The notes under the pieces are model-generated. The model was not told where the DNA came from. It did no database searches and was given only the letters and a program-made list of their open reading frames with translations. A stretch of 64,000 bases of DNA from Marispirochaeta sp964554875 (GTDB taxonomy: Bacteria; Spirochaetota; Spirochaetia; JC444; Marispirochaetaceae): contig CAZKQJ010000005.1 in NCBI GenBank assembly GCA_964554875.1, positions 62,001-126,000 on the forward strand, in the 5' to 3' direction. Position numbers and translations under genes: made by a program. Every line of letters begins with the position of its first letter. The first letter of the stretch is position 1. Below are positions 50,762-57,916 of the stretch, one piece after another.

Positions 50762-52306
50762 TTATCGGCGCAGATAAGCCAGCTCCGCAGGAAGCATTAT
50801 ATTATTGCCGTAATTGTCTTCGCCGTAGCCGTTCTCTGCCAGGAGCTTCAGGTCGGAAAGCACCCGGGTATCGCCGGAGAATTCGACGGTAATACCCGTG
50901 CGGATATCGATGCGTCCCAGGGCAAGCAGATGTGCGATTCCCCGGGTGGCAAACTCCGCCAGGGTCTCTCCATCGATGTAGGATATCTCATCCAGGGAAA
51001 AGTCCGCCTCGTACATGACGATCCGGTGGTTCTCCAGAAGCTTGACAATCAGCCGTCGCAGGGCCTTTTTCATTACCCCCTCTTCCCGGGGAACACTGCC
51101 CATGGTCTCGGCGATTTCGAACACAATCCCCCCCAGGGTCTTGCGCTTGGCCGCGTTGATCGCTTCGTTAACCCGGAAGAGCTCCAGGGGACTCGCGGCG
51201 TTGAAACTCTGTTCGTTCAGCCTGAGGGTAACATCGCTGCCGTAATGGGTAACAATCTTCGCCACCAGCGTGGAGGGCCGTACGTGGAAGCCCCGGTACT
51301 GGGGAACCGGTACGGATATGGTACCCTGGACCGCGTAGGAGTGAATGATATTCCGGCACAGTTCCCGGGCTACGTTGAAAAAGCGGGACGAAAAAGCCAG
51401 GATATAATCGATAAGAATCGACAGAAGGGAGTCTTCTCCGATCACTACGGCGTTCTGATTGAGCATGTGCCGCTCATAATAGTGACTCAGGACCGTTCCC
51501 GTTTCCAGCAGATGAAATATGGTGCTTACGTGCCCCCGAAGGACCAACAGGTCTTCGTCCCGTTCCTCGGCATCGGAGTCCAGAAGATAGGTATCGTAGG
51601 TCGATTGAAGGGAATGCAGGGCATGCTCCATATTGCGGATCCGGGCTTCCGAAACCGGCTCGGGTACATAATCGAGATAGCGCAGATGCCTGTTCCTGTC
51701 CCGTATTCCGAAGAGCTCCGTGTCCTCGGATAGATTCAGAAAGGTCGTCGCCAGGTTAACAATGGTCGGACCGGGATTCTCCAGATGCCGCCGTGGGCGG
51801 TCCTGGCTCAGGCTTCCTTCAGGAAGGTGCTCGGAGAAGTCCTGCACCACCTCGCCCGAGGAAAGTCCGTGGTGTTCCGCCTCCCTGAGCAGATTATCCA
51901 TGGAGTTTTTCAGGGCAGTGGTACTCTCTTTCAGGGTCTTTTTGGTTGCCGCGAGGAAGTCCTCTTTAACCGAGATAATTCTGTAACAGGGAAAAGAGGC
52001 GTTTATATGGGAAATATTATGAACAATCTGCGAGAAGGCCTTTACCGCCGCAATGGAGCGCCGAAAAGCGTACCACGACATGTTATGCCGGGCGCCGTAC
52101 TCATCGAGGAGCTCCTCGATTATCCGGCTCTCAAGATTCAGCCGGCCAAGAAAGGGACGGGTAAAATGAAAACCGCCGTTCCGCTCTTCCGCTTCCTTGA
52201 GCATGGTAATGAGATATTTGGCTTTGGAAGAAATTAAGGTCAGGAAGGCATCGTCCGCAACGATATGATCTCTACTGTGAAAACCCATGGAACAAGGCTC
52301 CATCAT
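50762..52306 (-). CDS. Large protein of unknown function with embedded HPr-like domain
   Basis: A 514-residue, mostly helical soluble protein (508 if it starts at 52288, where GGAG is better placed). Residues about 327-420 form an HPr-like domain: GFHVRPSTLVAKIV has the His equivalent to His15 at 341, and NAASPLELF the Ser equivalent to Ser46 at 372. The His-Ser distance of 31 residues equals that in the two free HPr proteins. The flanking helical regions were not recognised. It lies eight bases before the addB-type gene and may be co-transcribed. A sensor or effector role fed by PTS phosphate is a guess. Confidence 0.7.
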   Translation of the reverse strand: MMEPCSMGFHSRDHIVADDAFLTLISSKAKYLITMLKEAEERNGGFHFTRPFLGRLNLESRIIEELLDEYGARHNMSWYAFRRSIAAVKAFSQIVHNISHINASFPCYRIISVKEDFLAATKKTLKESTTALKNSMDNLLREAEHHGLSSGEVVQDFSEHLPEGSLSQDRPRRHLENPGPTIVNLATTFLNLSEDTELFGIRDRNRHLRYLDYVPEPVSEARIRNMEHALHSLQSTYDTYLLDSDAEERDEDLLVLRGHVSTIFHLLETGTVLSHYYERHMLNQNAVVIGEDSLLSILIDYILAFSSRFFNVARELCRNIIHSYAVQGTISVPVPQYRGFHVRPSTLVAKIVTHYGSDVTLRLNEQSFNAASPLELFRVNEAINAAKRKTLGGIVFEIAETMGSVPREEGVMKKALRRLIVKLLENHRIVMYEADFSLDEISYIDGETLAEFATRGIAHLLALGRIDIRTGITVEFSGDTRVLSDLKLLAENGYGEDNYGNNIMLPAELAYLRR

Positions 52307-52516
52307 AAAACTCGGTTGCTCCGCTGCGCATACCCGTCCGCATCAGCTTCTAACGGGATTGAGCCGAAGTTCATATATTGAATATATCCCCTGAGATATA
52401 TAAGAACAAGACAGCCGGCTAAAATTATTCATAATTCAGCCCCATGGATGGTTCCGCTCCTCAGGCACACGCCTAGAAATTAGCATTAGGAGAATAAAGA
52501 ATCAAGCAGATAATCC

Positions 52517-52546
52517 TTGACGGCCGATGGTCTGACGGTCTTTAAT
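52517..52546 (+). promoter_or_regulatory. Putative promoter of the cyclase-like gene pair
   Basis: TTGACG (52517-52522) and TTTAAT (52541-52546), 18 bases apart. The 245-base interval 52307-52551 separates divergent genes and otherwise shows only AT-rich palindromic stretches near 52370-52405. Confidence 0.5.
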
Positions 52547-52551
52547 AGATT

Positions 52552-53472
52552 GTGCAGATTTCAAAGAGTCTATTACGTATATCCATAAAGTCTCTGGTCG
52601 AGTCCATGGACCTGCCGACCATGGTCCACATCGCCAAGGATTTGTTGCCCGGCTACAATCTTCATGAACGGATGGGAATACGGGAGAGTATGGCAATTCC
52701 GAATCTCGACGCCTCCCGCCGAATAATTGACGACCTTATCCGGGACGACCGATTTCTCGATTTTGTCTCCTACCTTATCCGTTACGAAGAAGAAGGAATC
52801 ATGGGACGGCGCATAAGCGTGGCCTACCTGCGGGATATTCTCAAGGAGGTCTATTCCCAGGGCTACCTCTTCGACAAGGACCAGCGGATGTTCGTGGAAG
52901 ATCCCCGGATCAGAAAAACCCGTAACTGGGGCGTGCTGCGTCCGGGAAACGAGTATACAATCTGTTTTTTACGTATCGACATTGCCGGCAACACGGAGCT
53001 GGTTAAAAACAACAGCACCGATACTGTTCACCGTTCCTACGGATTCCTGCGGGAGGCGGTACACAGCTCCGTGGAACGGCGCAACGGCAGAGTCTGGATG
53101 TGGGAAGGCGACGGGGGCGTCGCAGCCTTCTTTTTCGGAAACCGGAACCAGGCTGCGGCCCTGGCAGCCATGGAAATACTTCACGAACTGTTTATTTACA
53201 ACAAGACAGGCTGTCCCCTTTCCACACCCCTGTCCGTACGAATCGGTGTCCACTCCGGGCTGTGTGAGTATACCGAGGATAACGCGGCGCTGATCAAATC
53301 CGAGCCCCTTCAGCATCTGGTAAATCTCGAGAAATTCCATACCCTGCCCATGCACTGCACGATCAGCATCGTTGTCCGGGAAATGCTGGATCATCTTGTA
53401 AGCTCCCAGTTCAAACCAGTTCGCGACAACAATCTTATCCATTATACCTACCGTCTGGAGCTGGAAGAGTGA
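52552..53472 (+). CDS. Class III nucleotide-cyclase-like protein
   Basis: A 306-residue protein if it begins at the GTG 52552; ATG 52606 (288 residues) is an alternative and would give a normal leader. Residues about 20-120 are helical and unknown. Residues about 133-300 form a class III adenylate/guanylate cyclase-like domain, with one metal Asp143 in FLRIDIAGNTEL and the second Asp187 in WEGDGGVAAFFF, then SVRIGVHSG. The substrate-specifying Lys/Asp pair is not clear. It overlaps the next gene by four bases (GTGA), and that gene encodes a diverged relative, so a heterodimer is likely. Confidence 0.8.
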   Translation: MQISKSLLRISIKSLVESMDLPTMVHIAKDLLPGYNLHERMGIRESMAIPNLDASRRIIDDLIRDDRFLDFVSYLIRYEEEGIMGRRISVAYLRDILKEVYSQGYLFDKDQRMFVEDPRIRKTRNWGVLRPGNEYTICFLRIDIAGNTELVKNNSTDTVHRSYGFLREAVHSSVERRNGRVWMWEGDGGVAAFFFGNRNQAAALAAMEILHELFIYNKTGCPLSTPLSVRIGVHSGLCEYTEDNAALIKSEPLQHLVNLEKFHTLPMHCTISIVVREMLDHLVSSQFKPVRDNNLIHYTYRLELEE

Positions 53473-54413
53473 AACGTCTTGTTCTGATTACCCGTCAACA
53501 GGAAACCCTGATCTGTTTTGATACAATAAGGCGTTCCAAAAGTATAGACCTGGAGGTACGGGAAAACCTGGACTGGAAAAAACTCTTCCGGGAGAACGGG
53601 TCCATGATCTATCTGGACATGGCTTCATTGAGCCCCCGGGAAGCCCGCAAAGCCATACGGACCCTTGAGTCCCAGGACTCCCTCACCTACGGGATTGTAG
53701 ATCCGGAAGGCATTATCGACGACCCCGCCGACCTCTTTCACGGCGGCGCCTCGGACTACATAGGTCCGGAGTTAATGAAAAAGCGTCTCTCCTTAAGCCG
53801 GATAAACCAGGCAATGAACTTCTATCCTTACGTTGAGGACGAGGAGGAAGAAAGCGGCGACCTGAGCTGGGAGACTATCAGGGAAGGCGATGAGTACCCC
53901 TTCTACCTGCTCTACGCCGAACTGGATATCCTGCCGGAGTGGAAGACCAAATCCGGCAGCGGATTTATCAGCGGGCTGCTGAAAACCTTTGAATCCCATT
54001 TAAACCGGGTTTTTATACCCCTGGGCGGTCAGCTGTGGATGAAAAGCGACTACGGCGGACTCTACCTGTTCCCCTACAGCGAAGGAAGCTCCGATATTAT
54101 CCCGGCCTGCATGAGACTCATACTGAACCGGGTACTCATCAGTATGGAGGTTTTCTCCTACGGTACCCTCCTGCCCTACCATTTTTCCCTGGATACGGGG
54201 ACTACGGTATACAAGAAAAAGGGTAACACCGGAACATTGATTTCAGAAGCGGTAAATTTTATATTTCACCTGGGGCAGCAGTATACGCAGCCGGGTCAGT
54301 TCGTAATCAGCAGCAGGGCGGCGGAGCATATTCCAACCGGACTCGCGGACTGCTTTATTCCCTGCGGAAGATTTCATGATCAGGACTTATTGCGCATGAA
54401 AATGCCTAAGTAG
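53469..54413 (+). CDS. Diverged cyclase-like protein with receiver-like N-terminus
   Basis: A 314-residue protein I do not recognise as a named family. Residues about 1-110 resemble a receiver fold without phosphorylation site, ending near GGASDYIGPELMKKRL. Residues about 143-310 parallel the cyclase-like domain of the preceding protein: Asp153 in YLLYAELDIL and Asp194 in WMKSDYGGLYLFPY correspond to its two metal Asp, followed by YHFSLDTGTTVYKK and a similar helix and tail. The GDGG loop has become SDYGG, so activity is uncertain. The GTG start overlaps the previous stop. Confidence 0.6.
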   Translation: MKRLVLITRQQETLICFDTIRRSKSIDLEVRENLDWKKLFRENGSMIYLDMASLSPREARKAIRTLESQDSLTYGIVDPEGIIDDPADLFHGGASDYIGPELMKKRLSLSRINQAMNFYPYVEDEEEESGDLSWETIREGDEYPFYLLYAELDILPEWKTKSGSGFISGLLKTFESHLNRVFIPLGGQLWMKSDYGGLYLFPYSEGSSDIIPACMRLILNRVLISMEVFSYGTLLPYHFSLDTGTTVYKKKGNTGTLISEAVNFIFHLGQQYTQPGQFVISSRAAEHIPTGLADCFIPCGRFHDQDLLRMKMPK

Positions 54414-54442
54414 TTGACATGAGGAGCGAGTATCGGTATTCT
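54414..54442 (+). promoter_or_regulatory. Promoter of tRNA-Ala
   Basis: TTGACA (54414-54419), 17 bases, TATTCT (54437-54442). The -35 box is a perfect consensus and begins one base after the stop codon of the cyclase-like gene. The tRNA begins 12 bases after the -10 box. Confidence 0.8.
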
Positions 54443-54454
54443 TAGCACGTTTTC

Positions 54455-54528
54455 GGGGGTGTAGCTCAGTTGGCTAGAGCGCGTGAATGGCATTCACGAG
54501 GTCATGGGTTCGATTCCCACCACCTCCA
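54455..54528 (+). tRNA. tRNA-Ala (anticodon GGC)
   Basis: A full cloverleaf of 74 bases. The acceptor stem GGGGGTG pairs with CACCTCC and contains the G3-U70 wobble that identifies alanine tRNAs. The D arm is GCTC/GAGC, the anticodon stem CGTGA/TCACG with loop ATGGCAT and anticodon GGC at 54489-54491. The T arm has the loop TTCGATT, with one A-C mismatch at the base of its stem (49-65). The discriminator is A; CCA is not encoded. It reads GCC and GCU codons. Confidence 0.95.
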
Positions 54529-54540
54529 TATTTTAACGCT

Positions 54541-56187
54541 ATGAGCGACAACAACAGTTCTAAAAGTGATCTTTTCTCCGGGGAACTTGACCCTGACATA
54601 GCCGAATTGATGGGCATTGAGGACAAGCCCGCCACTGAGGTTCCGGACTTCGAAGAACTTTTTGAAGACAGCTCTTCCGGCACTCCCGCCGAAGCCCACG
54701 TTAGCGATATCAGCAAGGACCGTTTTCATCCCGTCAGCCGTCTCGAACAGGACCCGGCGCCGTATTTTCAGGACAGGGATTACTACAAAAAGGCCCTTGC
54801 CGGAGAAGGTGAGGTTTCCCAGAGGGTTCACACCCTCCTTACGAAATTTCTGAACACCCAGGATCCCAAGGAGCGCTCCGTTTTCAGAGGTAAACTGATA
54901 TCCGCCTACTGGAACCTGGTGGAGAGTATCGGCAGAAAGGTCTGCTCCAGTCCCCCCCAGCCCAAGGTGCTGCTCCTCAGATACGGTGTTCTGTTGCCCA
55001 CACTGCTGTCCAAGGAACAGCGATCCATGATCTCCCGGATTGTGTACAGCAACACCACGGGGGAACCGGTCCATTATGTGGATGAATGGCTTACCATGGT
55101 TGCCCGGGGGACCGTCGGAAACTCGGCTACGGATGAGACCAAGGCTGTAAGCCGCCGCAAGGAACAGAAAGTCAACACAAAGCTCGACCGGGTCAAGGGA
55201 CAGCGGGATTTCCAGCTCAGCGTGCTGACCCGCAAGTTCGGCGAACAGGAGCGGATGGAAAACCAGCTCAAGGAGCTCTCCAGGCTGGTGGCGGACCACG
55301 CCTCCCGTCAGGACCTGCCGGGCGTCAAGGAAGTCTATACCCCGCAGCAGCGACAGTACCTGAGCAGCATTGCCAACCTGGTAAAAGACCTGCAGCGCCT
55401 GGATACGGAACTTTCGAATACCTTTGAACATTTTCAGGAGAACGAAGCTGAGTTCCGCAAACTCTCGGAGAGCGCGGGAGACGTGGAGTCCTACCAGGTA
55501 AACAACGACGCCCTTCAGACTGAGCTCGCTACGGTACGTCAGATGGCCAAGATGTGCGTCGGCAGGCAGGGAAACCACTTTCCCATTGCCATGAAGCAGT
55601 ATTTCCGGGACAGCATCCGGGACATCTGCACCCGGGAAAACATCATAATGCAGATGGCCGCCGTGGAGAGTCTGGATCCCGGACTTTTCCTGCGGACCTT
55701 CAAACAGCAGACCAACCGCATCGTGCCCCATGTCCTTGTCATTCCCAGTTACGGCGAACGGGGAATCTGCTGGGAACCCTTCGAAAAATACAACCGCGCC
55801 ACGAGCCGGGGCAGAATTGCCGTACCCCTCTTTCCCAAGGATAACAAGACCGCCATCATCGCCGCTCTGGGGGACCTCCGCTGGCAGGTCGCCAAGGAGA
55901 AGGCACAGCACTACTGGATGGAAGAGGGGCTCACCGGCCGCTACTACCAGTGGTTCAGCGACAGACGGCTGCGGGGCGACGTGCGGGAATATTTTATCAA
56001 TGACTATATCCTGTGGATAACCAAGGAGAGCGAGGGCACCCAGAAGCTGGACCGGGAGGTCCGGGGCATTCTGTGGCGCTACTGCCCCTTCCCCCAGGAG
56101 CTGAGGGATTCACTGAAAAACCGGGGCTTCGTGTACAACGAGCTCTACAAGCGGGACATCAACCGTTCCATGTCCGACGGATACTGA
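54541..56187 (+). CDS. Conserved-looking protein of unknown function, downstream of tRNA-Ala
   Basis: A 548-residue soluble protein that I cannot assign. The N-terminal 60 residues are acidic and low-complexity, residues about 190-340 are rich in charged helices and probably coiled coil (EQERMENQLKELSRLV), and the C-terminal 200 residues are globular with many aromatic residues. The ATG at 54541 is only 12 bases after the tRNA and has no Shine-Dalgarno site; the frame extending into the tRNA is not credible. It is probably transcribed with the tRNA and released by 3' tRNA processing, giving a short leader. Possible cytoskeletal or cell-shape role is only a guess. Confidence 0.7.
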   Translation: MSDNNSSKSDLFSGELDPDIAELMGIEDKPATEVPDFEELFEDSSSGTPAEAHVSDISKDRFHPVSRLEQDPAPYFQDRDYYKKALAGEGEVSQRVHTLLTKFLNTQDPKERSVFRGKLISAYWNLVESIGRKVCSSPPQPKVLLLRYGVLLPTLLSKEQRSMISRIVYSNTTGEPVHYVDEWLTMVARGTVGNSATDETKAVSRRKEQKVNTKLDRVKGQRDFQLSVLTRKFGEQERMENQLKELSRLVADHASRQDLPGVKEVYTPQQRQYLSSIANLVKDLQRLDTELSNTFEHFQENEAEFRKLSESAGDVESYQVNNDALQTELATVRQMAKMCVGRQGNHFPIAMKQYFRDSIRDICTRENIIMQMAAVESLDPGLFLRTFKQQTNRIVPHVLVIPSYGERGICWEPFEKYNRATSRGRIAVPLFPKDNKTAIIAALGDLRWQVAKEKAQHYWMEEGLTGRYYQWFSDRRLRGDVREYFINDYILWITKESEGTQKLDREVRGILWRYCPFPQELRDSLKNRGFVYNELYKRDINRSMSDGY

Positions 56188-56206
56188 ACCGACCCGCGTT
56201 CCTGCC

Positions 56207-56485
56207 CTAGCCTTTCTTCTTTTTCGGAAAAATCGGCTCGAAATACTTGTCAAGATCAATCCGTGACGCCAGCAGCTTCATGATCCGGTGATACACAAGA
56301 AATGAGCCAATGACGGCCAGAACAAAAATCAGGACAAAAGCCCCCTGCGCCAGGCCCGGATGAATGTCCCGGGGTAAAACAAAAGAGAGTATGATTATCC
56401 CCGCAACAAGAAAGAAAAACATGAGAATGATATTCACCACCGTAGCAGCCGCAACAAAAAGCAGGGTATTGGTTTTCTTATTCAC
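56207..56485 (-). CDS. Small two-helix membrane protein
   Basis: A 92-residue membrane protein with two hydrophobic segments (about 8-32 and 48-68) and a basic, lysine-rich tail ending KKKKG. It starts with GTG at 56485, overlapping the lspA stop by eight bases, with GAGG upstream. The pairing with lspA suggests a shared operon. No family recognised beyond that. Confidence 0.75.
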   Translation of the reverse strand: MNKKTNTLLFVAAATVVNIILMFFFLVAGIIILSFVLPRDIHPGLAQGAFVLIFVLAVIGSFLVYHRIMKLLASRIDLDKYFEPIFPKKKKG

Positions 56486-57059
56486 GATTTTCTACCTCTT
56501 TCTTCATGTGTTCCTCTTCCCCGGTTTTCTCCCGCCCATGCAACAGGAATGAGAGGGCCAGCAGAACACCTCCGACAACTATGGAGGCATCCGCCACATT
56601 AAAGGCCGGCCAGCGCTCGAGTCCCAGGATACCGTAGAACTTGACGGAAACAAAATCCACCACTCCCTGGGGCCGGAATATCCTGTCAATCTGGTTTCCA
56701 AGGCCCCCTCCGATTACCGCAGCAATGCACCAGCGCTGCAATACCGACAGTTCACTGGTTTTGAAATAGTAGACCAGAACCCCCGCGAGCACGGCCAGGG
56801 GAAGCAGGATAAACACGATGCCCCGTACTGCCCCGGGGAGCCCATACCCGATACTGAAAGCTACCCCAAGATTCCTGGTGTGGAGAATCCACAGGAAATC
56901 CCCGCCCCAGGCAAAGCCAACCGTGTGATAAGGGATGGTTGCCACAATCAGTAGCTTGGTCAGCTGGTCCGCCAGAATAATTATCAAGGTCAATATCATC
57001 GGCAGGTAGAGATGACGGCGCTGCGTCTTCTCCGATCCGCCGGCAATTGCAGTATTCAT
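56478..57059 (-). CDS. lspA: Lipoprotein signal peptidase (signal peptidase II)
   Basis: A 193-residue membrane aspartyl protease that cleaves prolipoprotein signal peptides, of use for the many lipoproteins here. Both catalytic Asp motifs are seen: GGGLGNQIDRIFRPQGVVDFV and FNVADASIVVGG. Four membrane segments fit the family. ATG 57059 is preferred because AAGGA is better spaced than for 57065. The C-terminus is longer and more charged than in E. coli. Confidence 0.95.
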   Translation of the reverse strand: MNTAIAGGSEKTQRRHLYLPMILTLIIILADQLTKLLIVATIPYHTVGFAWGGDFLWILHTRNLGVAFSIGYGLPGAVRGIVFILLPLAVLAGVLVYYFKTSELSVLQRWCIAAVIGGGLGNQIDRIFRPQGVVDFVSVKFYGILGLERWPAFNVADASIVVGGVLLALSFLLHGREKTGEEEHMKKEVENRE

Positions 57060-57071
57060 ACACATGCGTCC

Positions 57072-57833
57072 TTATAAACCTGTGGGAATATCGATAAAAC
57101 GGGTCTCAAGGCCGGTATCCACGGCCACCCGTTCGGCCATGGCAGAGACTCCCCAGATTTCCGATGCGTAATGCCCCAGAGCCAGCATGTTGATCCGGTT
57201 TTCCTGGGCCTCGTGGTAGATTGTGTGATCCGCCTCGCCGGAGATAAAGAGGTCAAGGTCTTCCTCGATGGCCTGCCGGATATCCCGGCTGCTTCCTCCG
57301 GAGATTATCCCGATGCTGCGAATTTCCGGTCGACCAAAAGGCAGTACCGCGTTGCAGTCCTCCATCTCAAAACCCAGGCGCCGCAGCACCTCGTCCAGAT
57401 CCACCGGCTCCGACAAGGCTCCCTTGAAACCGATGCTGCGTCCCTTGTACCAGCCAAAGGGCTCCATGGGTTCGAGACCAAGAACAGCCGCCATACGGCC
57501 GTTGTTGCCCAGTTCAGGATGAGCATCCAGGGGCAGGTGGACTGCATAGAGGGCGATGTCGTTTTCCATCAGAAAACGCACACGCCGGTAGTGGGCCCCG
57601 GTGAGAACCGACTCATGGCCCCAGAAAATACCGTGATGCACAAAGATCAGATCCGCTCCCAGCTCCGCCGCCTGCCTGAAGGTCTGCAACGAAGCGTCTA
57701 CGGCAAACACCAGTTTTTTCAGCTCCGGTTCCCGCCGTTCGACCTGTATTCCGTTCCTGGAAGGATCAATGGCGGCAAAATCATCCATACAGAGCAGATC
57801 TTTGCAATAGTTGTGGAATTCATCCAAACGCAT
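57072..57833 (-). CDS. Nif3-like dinuclear metal-centre protein
   Basis: A 253-residue Nif3/YbgI family protein. The metal ligands appear in LIFVHHGIFWG near residue 60, YAVHLPLDAHPELGNN near 95, and late in the sequence SGEADHTIYHEAQE. Members form toroidal hexamers with a two-metal site; GTP cyclohydrolase I type 2 activity was claimed for some but the role is unclear. The start at 57833 is preferred, giving the family start MRLDEFHNYC. Encoded 12 bases upstream of lspA, it probably shares its transcript. Confidence 0.92.
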   Translation of the reverse strand: MRLDEFHNYCKDLLCMDDFAAIDPSRNGIQVERREPELKKLVFAVDASLQTFRQAAELGADLIFVHHGIFWGHESVLTGAHYRRVRFLMENDIALYAVHLPLDAHPELGNNGRMAAVLGLEPMEPFGWYKGRSIGFKGALSEPVDLDEVLRRLGFEMEDCNAVLPFGRPEIRSIGIISGGSSRDIRQAIEEDLDLFISGEADHTIYHEAQENRINMLALGHYASEIWGVSAMAERVAVDTGLETRFIDIPTGL

Positions 57834-57916
57834 GCCCCGTATTATAGGGTCTCGATGAGATTTGGAAAAGGGCATGCTGCTTGACAGCGGACGCTGGAGC
57901 CTCGCATTATAGACCG

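Noticed and set aside
54502..55911. Minus-strand ORF (469 codons) overlapping tRNA-Ala and the unknown gene
   Set aside because: It would run across the tRNA on the opposite strand; the plus-strand frame has better composition.
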